64,000 nucleotides of DNA. It comes from Anaeramoeba ignava. Its lineage: Eukaryota; Metamonada; Anaeramoebidae. Where the stretch lies: assembly GCA_028826165.1 (NCBI GenBank), contig JAPDFW010000059.1, positions 82,501-146,500 on the forward strand. Direction: 5' to 3'. Under the pieces are notes generated by a model. The model ran no database searches. It was not told the origin of the DNA and saw nothing but the letters and a program-made list of their open reading frames with translations. Made by a program: the position numbers and the translations under genes. Of the stretch, positions 49,053-61,847 are shown piece after piece. Numbering within the stretch: the stretch's first letter is position 1; each line of letters opens with the position of its first letter.

Positions 49053-51200
49053 TAAAAGTTGTTTTAATTGTTTAATTGTTTTAATTTTTATTGTAAATGT
49101 TGTTGTAAATGTTGTTGTAAATTTTGTATTTTGTATTTGCTAAAAAAATAATGAAAAGAAAAAATATAAAAAAAAAATATAAAAAAGACAATAACAAATA
49201 ATACAAAATGTCAAGTGAAAAGTGAATTTGGAATTGTTTTTTTGTTTTTTTTTTTTTCTTAATTTAATTTATTTTATTTTTATTTTTTATTTTAATTTAT
49301 TTTTAAAAAAAAAAAATTTAAAAATAGATCAGTTTTTATTTTTTAAATTTATAAGGTGAATCTTTTCTAATTAAATTTTTATTTTAAAATCAATGTTATT
49401 TTAATTAAAATAAAAAATTTTTTTTTTAAATTAAAATTTAAAATTAAATTTAGTTTATTTGACTTTTATTATAAAATTTAAATTAAATTTATTTTACAAT
49501 TTAATTTTTTTTTTTCTGAATCATTTTTTTTTTAAAATTGAATTTGTCAATTAAAAATAATTAAATAATTCATTAAAACTCTTTTTTTCCTTTTTTTTTT
49601 TGCTTTTTGCTTTTTGCTTTATTCTTTTTGCTTTTTAGATTTTTATTTTTTTATTTAATTTACTGATCATTTAACTAAAAAAAAATTTTCTTTTTAATTT
49701 TATTTTTTATTTTTTTAATTTTTTTATTTTTTGGATTAAAGATTTTTTGTAAGATCTTAAACTATAAATATTTAATTTATTTATAAAAATTAATTTTAAA
49801 TAATTTGAGTATTTTTGAAACGTGTTGTTTTATTATTAAAAAATAATTTATTAACTTTAAAAAACGAAAAAATTTTTTTTAAAAAAAGAAAAGGGGTATT
49901 TATTGTTAATGAATTAAAACATTTTTTTAAAGAAATTGAATATTTAAATGAATGAGTGTTTAATTGGTAAAATTCTTTATAATTTTGTTTTACATTATTT
50001 TCCTTGTCATTGTTTTTCTTTTGTGACTCGAATTTTCTTTTATTTTTTTTAAAGCAATTAAAATCGATCAAAAAAAAATTTTTTTTATTTTTTGTTTTAT
50101 TTAATTTAATTAAAGATATACGATCAAATTTATTTCAAAAAAAAAAAACCAATTTATTAATTAATTTTAAATATTGTATTAATTTTAAAAACCAAAAATT
50201 AAATAAAAATAAAAATAAAATAAAAAATAAAAAATAAAAAATAAATAAAAAAGAGGGATAAAAATTAAAAATAAAAAGAGAGATCAAAATATAATTTAAT
50301 CATTTTTAATAACATAATTTCAATTTTATTAATTTAATTTTATTTAGATTTTGTTTATTTTTTATTTCAATTTTTTTATTTTATTTTTGTTTATTAATTT
50401 TATTTATTAATTTTATTTATTAATTTTATTTCAATTTTATTTTCAATTTTATTTCAATTTTATTTATTAATTTTTTTATTTCAATTTTTAATTTATTAAT
50501 ATTATTCCAATTTTTGATTAAATAATTCCAATTTTATTTATTAATTTTATTTATTAATTTTATTTCAATTTTATTTATTAATTTTATTCCAATTTTATTT
50601 CAATTTTATTTATTTTATTTTTATTTTATTAATTTTTTTTATTTATTAATTTTATTTCAATTTTATTTCAAATTTATTTATTAAATTTGTTTATTAATTT
50701 TATTTATTAATTTTATTTCAATTTTATTTCAATTTTATTTATTAATTTTATTTCAATTTTTTTGATTAAATAATTCCAATTTTATTTATTTAATTTTATT
50801 TATTAATTTTATTCAATTTTATTTTAATTTTATTAATTTTATTTATTAATTTTATTCCGATTTTATTTATTAATTTTATTTATTAATATTATTTTAATTT
50901 TTATTTATTAATAATTTATTTATTAATTTTATTCCAATTTTATTTATCAATTTTATTTATTAATTTTTTTGATTAAATAATTCCAATTTTATTTATTAAT
51001 TTTATTTCAATTTTTTTGATTAAATAATTCCAATTTTATTTATTAATTTTATTTAGATTTTATTTATTAATTTTATTTATTAATTTTATTTCAAATTTAT
51101 TTATTAAATTTGTTTATTAATTTTATTTAGATTTTATTTATTAAATTTATTTAAATTTAATTATTAATTTTTTTGATTAAATTTTTAATTGATAAAAATT
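49053..51200. other. 2.1-kb AT-rich intergenic region between divergent genes
   Basis: Promoter side of the F-box gene and, at 51201-51233, a TTTTCATTTTTCATTTTTTTTC element before the channel gene. From about 50330 to 51180 it is TTTATTAATTTTATTTCAATTT repeats. Short ORFs at 49.8-50.2 kb lack similarity or normal composition, so I do not call them genes. Confidence 0.6.
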
Positions 51201-51266
51201 GTTTTCATTTTTCATTTTTTTTCTTTTTCACTCTTCCAAAAAAAAAAAAATTTTTTTGATTTCAAA

Positions 51267-54200
51267 ATGATTCAAGATGGTGGCCTTCTATTTGTTATTG
51301 TACTTGATGCAATAATTTTATTCTTAATGCTGCTTTGTTTTCAATTCAAAAAAAACAAACCCAAACAGAATAGACAAACAAAACTAAAGGAAAACGAAGA
51401 AATTAAAGAAGAAAAAAAAGAAACAAAAGAAAAAAAAGGATTTTTCAAATGGATAATCACAACATGGAAAATAAGCAACAGAGAAATCTACGCCAAAAGT
51501 GGTGCAGGAAGTTTGAACTACCTGAAATTTCAAAAAGCAACAATTTTGCTCTTTTTGTTTTTCACAATTTTTGGAGTAGCAATAATTTTGCCTATAAACG
51601 TGTCAGCAAAAAATTTACCAAAAAATGAAATAGGATTAGGATCTACAACTGTAAATAACATCTCTTCCCAAAGTCGCAGACTGTGGGCTCATTGGGTTTT
51701 CCAAATTTTATACAACATTGTGATTTTGCTTTATCTGTTTTTTTTATACAACCAACTGACAATTAAGACAAATGATGTCAAACATCAACATTTATTGAAA
51801 TCATTGAAGAAAAAAATCAAACCTTCTCATTTCACAATCTTGATTGAAAACATCCCAAGCAACATCACAGAACACGATCTCTTCAACGCATTCAACAGGA
51901 AATATCCCAACGAAGTAATCTCGTGTTATATTGCCAAGCAGATGAATCCATATTTGAGATTTCGAGCGAAATTGATCCAAAATTTAGATAAATTGAATTT
52001 TTTAAAAGATCACAAAGCAAAGGGGAACGCTCAAATTGGGGAATATTTCTGTTGTTGGGAAAGTGATCAAGATTTGGCGAAGAGAATCGCGACTTACGAG
52101 AAAATAGTGAAACGGTACGAAGAGCTAGTTGAGAATAAAGGCAATGTTGTTAAACAAGCGCAAGTGGGGTTTGTGAGTTTCAAAAGACCATCACTTGTTT
52201 GGGTCAGTTTGGGAGATCACAAAAGAAGTCCTGTATTGAGCTCAGAAATGCGGATGACACCAGCGCCTGACCACAACAACGTGATGTGGAATCATATTTC
52301 ACTGACTAAAAAAGGGAGGACTCGAATATCGATTCTTGTTTATTTAGGGCTTTTTCTTCTGCTTCTCATATATTCCACTCCAGTCGCGTTTTTGAATGCT
52401 TTGCGCAAACTAACGCAGACCTACGCCTTCAGAAAACTCGAGGATAATTTTATGCTTCTTGGATTAATTTCTTCTTATTTACCCTCAATAGCTTCCTATT
52501 TATTCACAAGTGTGCTTCCTGGCATAATTCGATCTGCAGCCAATAAAACCGCAAAATTTACCGCCACTAAACAGTTGTCTTTGATAATGCGCGTAGATTT
52601 TATCATGATGTTTTTCGGTCTTCTTGTTCTACCAGTTATTTCTTCTGTTTGCATTTATGTTGCTGTTCAAGATTACATTGATTCGGAGAAATCTTTCTGG
52701 AGTCTTTTCAGTCAAGCTTTTGTCTCAGACAACGGCGCCACTTTTATGAATATGATTCTCCAATTTGCGGTTTTTGGCTGCGGTCTTGAACTTATTCAAG
52801 CTTTTGATGTTTATCATTCTTGGAAGATGAAAAAACATGCACGAACTCCAAATGAAAAAAATCAACTTCCTAAAAAAATCGAAAATTCTCGCACTTTTGA
52901 TTTTGGTTTTAATTGGGCTCTTCAAACGGTTATCATTTCGATTGTTATGCTTTTTTCTATTATGGTTCCTCTTGTTTCTCCTTTTGGTTTCTTTTATTTT
53001 TTGTTCAAGCACACTGTTGATAAGCATAATATGATTTATTTTTATAATGTTAAATTGCATTCTTTTGGGGAAATGCCTTCATCTGCAATTTCACAGATTT
53101 TTATTGGTTTATCTTTTATGAATCTGACTATTGCTGGTTTCTATGGTGTTCGTAATCTTTGGTTTTTTTTCTATTCTTCTGTTTTTTGGTTTGTTTTTTC
53201 GATTTTTGTTCATTTTTATACTTGGAGAAAAATAGCAACTTTTCGGAACAAAATTGAGACAGGTAATTTAATTTATAATTTAATTAATATTTTTTATTTA
53301 AATTTTATTCCACTTTTTTTAAATTGATTTTGAATTGATTTTAAATTGATTTTATTTATAATTTTTATTTAAATTTTGTTCCACTTTTTTTAAATTGATT
53401 TTATTTAAATTGATTTTGAATTGATTTTGAATTGATTTTAAATTGATTTTGAATTGATTTTGAATTGATTTTATTTATAATTTTATTCCACTTTTTTTAA
53501 ATTGATTTTGAATTGATTTTGAATTGATTTTATTTATAATTTTTATTTAAATTTTGTTCCACTTTTTTAAATTGATTTTAAATTGATTTTGAATTGATTT
53601 TGAATTGATTTTGAATTGATTTTGAATTGATTTTGAATTGATTTTAAATTGATTTTATTTATAATTTTTATTTAAATTTTATTCCACTTTTTTAAATTGA
53701 TTTTAAATTGATTTTGAATTGATTTTGAATTAATTTTGAATTGATTTTGAATTGATTTTGAATTGATTTTGAATTGATTTTAAATTGATTTTATTTATAA
53801 TTTTTATTAGAAATGTTGATTTGTGAAGATCACGATAATGAATCTTTTCCTTCAGAAGAAAAAATCAAAAAATCTTATAATTATTATGATATTCTTACTA
53901 AAAATGAAACTAAACTTTGGGGTGATCTTCCTCAATCTCATCATTTATTAAATCATCAAAAATTAAAAACTATTCTAGATGTTCGTGGTTTTTCTCAACA
54001 AAATAAAATTGATTTAGAAAAAACATCTGATTCTACTTCTAAATCTGATTCTGATTCTGATTCAAAAGAAATTCAAAAAAATAATTCATTTAAAGAAATT
54101 CAAAATGAAAAATTTGATAAAAAAAATTCAAAAGAAATTTCAATTGAAACAAGTGAAGATGAATCAGAGAAAAAAGTTCAAGAAAATCAAGATTTAATCA

Positions 54201-54370
54201 TATTTACTGATAAAAATGAAAATGAAAATGAAAATCAAAATGAAAATGAAAATGAAAATGATAATGATAATAATAATGAAAATGATAATGATAATGATAA
54301 TGATAATGATAATGATAATGATAATGATAATGATAATGAAAATGATAATGATAATGATAATGATAATTGA
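51267..54370 (+). CDS. CSC1/OSCA/TMEM63 cation channel, 2 exons
   Basis: Osmosensitive or mechanosensitive calcium-permeable channel of the plasma or organelle membrane. Exon 1 51267-53262 and exon 2 53811-54370 join in phase 1, giving 851 residues. TM0 is GGLLFVIVLDAIILFLMLL. A Lys-rich loop and TM1-2 follow, then the long cytosolic RRM-like domain (SHFTILIENIPSNITEHDL). The conserved core after it includes LVYLGLFLLLLIYSTPVAFL, LPGIIRSAANKTA, FGCGLELIQAF and PFGFFYFLFKHTVDKHNM, the family pore region. Exon 2 is a cytosolic tail ending in (ND)n/(NE)n. The ATG at 51267 was chosen over an upstream one at 51189 because TM0 begins right after it and the upstream stretch is promoter-like. Confidence 0.92.
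53263..53810 (+). repeat. CSC1 intron, TTGAATTGATTT repeats
   Basis: 548-nt intron (GTAATT...TATTAG) made of TTGAATTGATTT and TTAAATTGATTT units, with a larger period of about 120-180 bases marked by TTGTTCCACTTTTTT. Confidence 0.9.
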
Positions 54371-54377
54371 AAACAAA

Positions 54378-55060
54378 AGGAATTTTGGTTTGAATTTGAA
54401 TTTGGATTTGAATTTGAATTTGAATTTAAATTTTGATTTGAATTTGAATTTGGATTTTAATTTGAATTTGAATTTGAATTTGAATTTGAATTTGGATTTT
54501 AATTTGAATTTGAATTTGAATTTGAATTTTGATTTGAATTTGAATTTGAATTTAAATTTTAATTTGAATTTGAATTTGAATTTGAATTTAAATTTGAATT
54601 TGAATTTGAATTTTAATTTTAATTTGGATTTGAATTGAATTTGAATTTGGATTTGAATTTGAATTTGAATTTGGATTTTAATTTGAATTTGAATTTGAAT
54701 TTTGATTTGAATTTGAATTTGAATTTGAATTTGGATTTTAATTTGAATTTGAATTTGAATTTGAATTTGGATTTGAATTTGAATTTGGATTTTAATTTGA
54801 ATTTGAATTTGAATTTGAATTTGAATTTGAATTTGAATTTGGATTTGAATTTGAATTTGAATTTGAATTTAAATTTGGATTTGGATTTTGATTTGAATTT
54901 GAATTTGAATTTGGATTTGAATTTGAATTTGAATTTTGATTTGGATTTGAATTTTAATTTTAATTTGAATTTGGATTTTAATTTGAATTTGAATTTGAAT
55001 TTTGATTTGAATTTGAATTTGAATTTGAATTTGGATTTGAATTTGAATTTTAATTTGATT
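54378..55060. repeat. TTTGAA hexamer array downstream of CSC1
   Basis: About 690 bases of TTTGAA/TTTGGA hexamers just after the channel stop codon. They yield spurious N-L dipeptide ORFs. Confidence 0.95.
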
Positions 55061-55271
55061 TTAGTTTTTATTTGTTTTTTTTTTTTATTCTTTTCTAATT
55101 TTAATAAAAAAAAAATAAATAAAGATCAAATAAAAAAAAAGAAAGAAAATAAAGATCTTTTTCTTATTTAGTTAAAATTAAAATTAAAATAACAAAGTGA
55201 AAGGAATGATTTAATTAATTCTTTTGAAAAAAAAAATTAAAAAAGAAAAAAAAGAAAAAAAGGGATCGAAA

Positions 55272-55970
55272 TTAATCAAATTTTCTGAAAATAGAAATCC
55301 CTCGACGATAATTAGAAACGTTATCCAAACCTCTTTTCTTGAAGAATTCTGAAATTCCTCTTTTAATATTTTTAGGTCTTTTTCCAGTGATATTTGAGAG
55401 AATAAGAAATAACTTGTTTGAAATTTCAATCCTCTCAGGAATATCCTGTGTGGAGTTCTCGATTGTTTGTGGAGTCCATCCATTTATAAATTGCGGAAAA
55501 TATTCCGCATAAATATTCAGGCGTTGTGATACTCCTGGTTTTGGTTTCTTGTTTAAAAAATCATTAATAAAATTTTTCACCTTTTCCGTTACAATTGGAA
55601 TTTTATCTTCCACACTTTGTTCCACAACACTTTGTTTTTCAGCCCCCAGGTTTATCTTCTGTTGTTCTTTTTCTTCATCTTCGGTTTCCTTTTGATCATT
55701 AACTGTGGTGTGTTTCTCGTCGGTAGTTTCAGAATCGTTTTCAGAGCTTCTCTCTTGATTTGCACTTTTGCGTTTTTTCCTTTTTTTCCTGTTTTTCTTT
55801 CTTTTGCTTGTTGATTTTTCCTTTTCTTCTTGCTTGTTTTCGGAGTCTGAGAAACTCGGGCTTAATTGTGGTGGTTCTTCCCTCGAGTTTTGTGTTTGTG
55901 ATCTTTTTTGAGGTTTAATTAAGTTCGGAAGCTCCACCAATATTTTGGCTGCTTCGTCTCGAGAAATCAT
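55272..55970 (-). CDS. Charged protein of unknown function
   Basis: 232 residues from ATG 55970 (MISRDEAAK). The first half is Ser/Glu/Lys-rich with a strongly basic block (KRKKNRKKRKKRK), a likely nuclear or nucleolar localisation signal. The second half looks folded: KVKNFINDFLNKKPKPGV, IYAEYFPQFINGW, and a helical C-terminus with RGISEFFKKRGLDNVSNYRR. I recognise no family. Codon use and G+C content exceed the flanking repeats, which supports a real gene. It could be a fragment with further 5' exons in the 56.0-56.3 kb region; none was identified. Confidence 0.65.
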   Translation of the reverse strand: MISRDEAAKILVELPNLIKPQKRSQTQNSREEPPQLSPSFSDSENKQEEKEKSTSKRKKNRKKRKKRKSANQERSSENDSETTDEKHTTVNDQKETEDEEKEQQKINLGAEKQSVVEQSVEDKIPIVTEKVKNFINDFLNKKPKPGVSQRLNIYAEYFPQFINGWTPQTIENSTQDIPERIEISNKLFLILSNITGKRPKNIKRGISEFFKKRGLDNVSNYRRGISIFRKFD

Positions 55971-56021
55971 TAAAAAATGATCTTCTTTTTGAAATAAATT
56001 TTTTTTTTTTAAATTTTTCAA

Positions 56022-56530
56022 TTAAATTATTTTTTATTTTTAATTTTTAAAAAAAAAATTAAATTTTTAAATTTTTAAATTTTTAAATCGTTATTTTTAT
56101 TTAATAAGGATCTTTGGTTGTTTTTTCTTTTTTACATTTTAGAAATTAATCAAAAAATAAAGGCAAAAAAAGGGAAATTAATTTAATTTTTTTTATTTTG
56201 AAATGTCCAAAAAAAAAATCCACAAAAATGAAGAAAAAGAAAAATGAAAATGAAAAGGAAAATTTATTTATTAATATAATTCTTCTTTATTAAATTTTAA
56301 ATGAAAAATTTTAAATAAAAATTATTAAAAAATTTATTTGAAAAAATTTTTCTTTTCTTTTCTTTTCTTTTTATTGATTCTTTTCTCCTTTACAAAAAAA
56401 AAGAAAGCCAAAAAAAAAAATAAAAGGTTTGAGAAAAATACAAAAAAAAAAAAAAAAAAAAAGAATCAATATTAGAAAAAGATCTGTTCAATTTGAATTA
56501 AAATTTGTTGAAAAAAAAAGAGAAATTTTG
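56022..56530. other. AT-rich intergenic stretch with candidate promoter
   Basis: A/T-rich; AAAATGAAGAAAAAGAAAAA at 56225-56250 could be the recurrent promoter element for the gene at 55970. Nothing else seen. Confidence 0.4.
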
Positions 56531-58150
56531 GGAATTCAAACTGGGAATTGATTTAAATATTTTTTAGATTAAAATATTTTTTAGATTCAAATATTTTTGG
56601 AAATTGATTTAAATATTTTTTAAATTCAAATATTTTTGGAAATTGATTTAAATTCAAATATTTTTTAATTTGATTTAAACATTTTTTAGATTTAAATATT
56701 TTTAAATTTAAATATTTTTGAAATTGATTTAAATATTTTTTAGATTTAAATATTTCTGGAAATTGATTTAAATATTTTTAAAATTGATTTAAATATTTTT
56801 TAGATTTAAATATTTTTTAAATTGATTTAAATATTTTTAAATTTAAATATTTTTAAATTTGATTTAAACATTTTTGGAGATTGATTTAAATATTTTTGAT
56901 TTAAATATTTCTAAATTGATTTAAATATTTTTTAATTTGATTTAAATATTTTTAGGTTTAAATATTTTTAAATTGATTTAAATATTTTTAATTAGATTTA
57001 AATATTTTGGAAATTGATTTAAATAGTTTTTGATTTAAATATTTTAAAATTAAATTTAAATATTTTTAAAATTAAATTTAAATATTTCTTAAATTGATTT
57101 AAATATTTGATTTAAATATTTTTAAAATTGATTTAAATATTTTTTAAATTTAAATATTTTTGATTTAAATATTTTTGAAATTGATTTAAATATTTCTTAG
57201 ATTGATTTAAATATTTTTAAATTGATTTAAATATTTTTGGGAATTGATTTAAATATTTTTAAATTTGATTTAAATATTTTTAGATTTAAACATTTTTGGA
57301 GATTGATTTAAATATTTTTTAAATTAATTTAAATATTTTTGAAATTGATTTAAATATTTTTAAATTAATTTAAATATTTTTGAAATTGATTTAAATATAT
57401 TTTAAATTTAAATATTTTTAAATTTGATTTAAATATTTTTAATTTGATTTAAATATTTCTTAAATTGATTTAAATATTTTTAGATTAAAATATTTTTAGA
57501 TTTAAATATTTCTGGAAATTGATTTAAATATTTTTTAGATTGATTTAAATATTTTTTAAATTTAAATAGTTTTTAGATTTAAATATTTTTAAATTGATTT
57601 AAATATTTTTGGTTTAAATATTTCTTAAATTGATTTAAACTTTTTTAGATTTAAATATTTCTTAATTTGATTTAAATATTTTCTAATTTGATTTAAATAT
57701 TTTTTAGATTGATTTAAATATTTTTTAGATTGATTTAAATATTTTTTAGATTGATTTAAATAGTTTTAAATTTGATTTAAATATTTTTTAAATTTGATTT
57801 AAATATTTTTAGATTCAAATATTTTTTAAATTTAAACATTTTTTAGATTTAAATATTTTTGGAAATAGATTTAAACATTTTTGGAAATAGATTTAAATAT
57901 TTTTAAATTTAAATATTTTTAAATTGATTTAAATATTTCTTAAATTGATTTAAATATTTCTTAAATTGATTTAAATATATTTTAAATTTAAATATTTTTT
58001 AGATTGATTTAATTATATTTTAAATTTAAATATTTTTAAATTTGATTTAAATATTTTTTAGATTTAAATATTTTTGGAAATTGATTTAAATATTTTTAAA
58101 ATTGAATATTTTTAAATTTAAATATTTTTAATTTGATTTAAACATTTTTG
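56530..58150. repeat. GATTTAAATATTTTT repeat block, 1.6 kb
   Basis: Degenerate tandem units of about 15-24 bases around GATTTAAATATTTTTAAATT, ending at the 3' end of the winged-helix gene. No coding content seen. Confidence 0.92.
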
Positions 58151-58155
58151 ATTTG

Positions 58156-60691
58156 TTAATTCTTCTCAGCTTTCTTTCTTGAATTCTCATTTCCTGAAGA
58201 AATATTTGAATTTTCACTTGAATTTGTAGGAGGAAATTGAAGTTGAAAGGGAGAAGGAATTGGATCATAAATTGAAAAGAAAAATTGAGGAGAAACTCTT
58301 GAAGTAGAAAGTAAAAAATTAGGAGAAATTGAGGATGTCATAAAACTATATTGAGGATCTTGACGATGATGGAAAGATAAGGGAGAAGGAGAAAAGGGAC
58401 TATCAGGATTTGAATTCATTTGAAAATGAGGAGGAGGAGTTGTGCCCATCATAGAAAAATAATTCTTTGGTTTGGATGAATCAAACATATTTCTGGGATG
58501 ATCACCCGAGAATCCTAGATCATGTGAAGGAAATGAATTTGTGTGGTTTGTGCTTGGGTTATGTGATGAATGATGATTTATTGTTGTTTCTGGTGAATTC
58601 AAATCAAATGGAAGGATTTTTTCAATGTTTGGAGATGGTGTATATCCGATTTGACTATCGTTTTGAGTTCGAATACTCGGGAAAAATTTGTTCATTTCTC
58701 CTTCTAATGGTTCATCACTGAGCCCTAATATTTCTCTGTTAATTTGCGATGGATCTGATACTCTTGAAGAAAAGCTTGGCATTTTGATTGCCACTTGATT
58801 GTTTGAATTTTGGTTTTGATATTGTGTGAAATTTTGTTTTTGTTGTTCAAATGAGCGAGTATTTTGGTTATTTTGATTTGAATAGTTTGAATCACGAACA
58901 GTGTTGTTATTATTATTCACATTATTATTCACATTGTTATTATTATTCACATTATGCATGTAATGAATTTGATTTATATCACCCAAATAAGTCAGTTCAT
59001 TCATATCATTCATATCATTCATATAATTCATGTTTCCATATCCATTTCGTTCTTTTTCCCCAATTGTATCTCCTGTTTTTTGTGAACGAAGTATCATTTT
59101 TTTTGAATTTCCGTTTTTTGCTTTTTTGATTGCTTCTTTTTCTTTTTCTTTTCCTTTTGCTTTTCCTTCATTTTTGTGCGTTTGAGTTTCTTGTGAAAAT
59201 GAGGACAAATCGGATTTATTGTTTTTTTTGCGTTTTTTGGATCCGTTTTTCTGCATTTTTTTATTCGTTGAGTTTTTTTTGTTTGATTTAGCCTTTTTTT
59301 TGGGTTTTGAATTGCTTTTAGTTTTAGTTTTATTTTTATTTTTAGCTTTGGTTTTTGTTTCTTTTGATTTATTTTTTGATTTTGCTGAACGTTTGCTTTG
59401 AGTTCTGTAACTTGGTTTAATTGGAGTTTCACCTTCATTAAGAATAAAAGAAGTATTGAAACCGAAGAATTGAAAAATGCGGATAATTGAAACATCCTTT
59501 TCGCTGATACTTTTATAAGTGATAATTTGTGTGTTAAACGAATCGCGGAAAATGATTGGTTGTGAAGAAGGGAAAGAAGTGTTATAGTTTTGGAATATTT
59601 TATGAGAAAGATTTCTGATAAACAACTCAATTGATTTTTGATAATTTTCTGGATTTTCAAAACTTAAATCTTTTTTTTCCTTTGATTTGTTTTTGAGTTT
59701 GATTTTTTGAAGCAGTTGAAGTGAGTTCAGACAGAGATCTCTTCTTGTTTTCCGAAGATCTAAAAGATATGAAGTGTATTTATCTATTTTAGGTAAAACT
59801 AGTGATTGGTCGTGATTCCAGTAAATATTTCCTTTTTGTTCAGTTGATTCGTGAATAAGACCAACACTTTTATAAACAGAAAGAACTGTACAAATTCTTT
59901 GTCTAGAGAATCCAGTATTATCTGCTAAGTCATCTCTTGTTTTTGGCTCTAAAAATTTTTAAATTAATTTTAATTTTAATTTTAATTTTAATTTATTTTG
60001 CCATTTCTTTTAAATCATTTTAAATTAAATTTTAAATTAAATTTTAAATTAAATTTTAAATTAAATTAATTTTTTATTATTATTTTTAATTGAAATTTTA
60101 TTGATCATTTTTCTTGTTTATTTCATTTATTTTTTAATTTTTAATAATAAAAAAAGTAAGTAATTTTTTTTTTAAATTAAATTTTAAATTTTAAATATAA
60201 ATTTTTTTTTAAATTTAAATTAAAAAAAAACATAAACAAATAAAAAAATTTTTTCAAACATTACCATATTTAAGTTGATCAGCAATCAAAAAACTCAGCA
60301 TAGCAATTGTTCGATCGGATCTTGTACGTTTTGAATCTGGAGGAATGCCTTTTTCCAAGTTTACTCTATCAAGTCTTTTCCTTGATTCAAAAATGGGTTT
60401 CCAAAAATGATTTAAACGGAAATTTGTTTTATTTCTTCTTGTAGCTTGAGCAAATACGCCAATTTGCAGAAAAAGCTCAGCAATATCACCTATAAACTTA
60501 TCAACTTGAGCTGGTAATTCTTTGTATTTTTTCCGATAAAGATCTGCTATTTCTAGTACAGTAAACGTTATCTTCTTATCTCCTTGATATTCACATAAAA
60601 ATAACCCAAAATCCCAAATTAAATTGTAAAATTGATGTTTTTCTTCTCCTTCTTTAAGTTTCCAGATCTCTTTTGATCGTTTGTTGTTCAT
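58156..60691 (-). CDS. Winged-helix, E2F-like transcription factor (putative), 2 exons
   Basis: Exons 60691-60265 and 59948-58156 join in phase 1 to give 739 residues; the 316-nt intron is A/T repeats. A helix-turn-helix-like block spans the junction: TIAMLSFLIADQLKY, RDDLADNTGFSRQRICTVL, then YKSVGLIHESTEQKGNIYW. This follows the E2F/DP order 'LAxxLxVxxRRIYDIxNVLExIGLIxK...IxW', with one gap. An earlier region (LEIADLYRKKYKELPAQV ... TNFRLNHFW) may be a second winged helix, as in atypical E2F7/8. The middle is extremely Lys-rich; the C-terminal half is Asn/Ser/Pro-rich, resembling an activation region. The assignment is by eye and tentative. Confidence 0.55.
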
Positions 60692-61847
60692 TTTCTTTTT
60701 TGTTTTTGATTTTGCTATTTTTCTTCTTTGTTGTTTTTTTTGTTGTTGTTTTTGTTTTTGTTTTTGTTTTTGGTTTGTTGAAAATTATTTCCTTTGATTT
60801 TCTTTTTTGTTTTAAAAAAAAAATTTAGAAAATAAAGACTGAATTAATTAATTAATTAATTAATTAAAAAAAAAGAAAAAAAAATCGAAAATAAAAAGAT
60901 AAAAAAGTTGAAAAAAAAAAATAATAAATTTTGTAAAGAAAAAAAATGAAAAATAAAAAAATAAAAATAAAAATAAAAATAAAAAAATCTTTCTTTTTCT
61001 TTAATCCAAATGGAAAAATTTTTTATTATTAAATCTTTTTCAATTTCATTTGATTTGATTTTATTTGCTTTTTTTTTTTTTCATTTTGCTGATTTATTTT
61101 TGATTTTGCCAAATCTGTAATTTAGATTTTTAAAGGAAAAAAAATTTTTTTTTTTCTTTTTTTTGGGGTTTTTTAAATTTAATTTTTAAATTTAAATTTA
61201 AATTTAATTTTAATTTTGATTTAATTTTAATTTTGTTGTTGATCATTTTTTAATTAATATTTCTTTTTCAAAATTTGACCCTCTTTTAATTTATTTTTAT
61301 TTTTAAAGAATCTAGCAAATAAAAAATTTATTTAAAAAATAACTTCTAAATTAAAATTAAAACTAAAATTTTTTTTGATAAAAATATTTTTTCTTTGATC
61401 AAAAAAATAAAAAGAAAAAAGAAAAAAAAAAAAAAATTGTTTTTTATTTAAAATTTTTTAATTTGTAAATTTTTAACAGAACAAAAAAATAATTCATAAA
61501 AAAAGAGGAAAAAAACAAATAAATTATTTTTCAAATATTTAAAATAAACAAATCGAAAAAATTTCTTTGATCAAATTTATTAAAAAGAATTAAAACTAAC
61601 GATTTAAACAAATTTCCTTTATTTTTTTTCTTTTTATTTGTTTTAAATTGAATAAGATTTATTTGCTAAACATTTCAATAATAATTTTTTTTAACAAAGA
61701 AAAGTAATTGTTTGAATTCATTTCATTTATTTATTTGTTTGTTTGTTTGTTTATTTGTTTTATGTTTTATTTTATTATTTTTTTTTTTTGTTTTTGGGGT
61801 CAAGATTTAATTAAAAGAGAAAAAAATTTTTTTTCTTTTTTATTATT
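60692..61847. other. 1.15-kb AT-rich intergenic region
   Basis: Poly-A/T tracts, (TTAA)n at about 60843-60870, and AAAAAATGAAAAA at 60940-60952, a possible promoter element for the winged-helix gene. No gene seen. Confidence 0.5.

Noticed and set aside
49796-50237. Two short opposed ORFs (91 and 77 codons) in the 49-51 kb gap
   Set aside because: Composition equals the background, they overlap each other on opposite strands, and no domain or promoter context supports them.
54194-54376. Antisense Ile-rich ORF opposite the CSC1 tail
   Set aside because: It is the reverse reading of the (GATAAT)n repeat that encodes the Asp/Asn tail.
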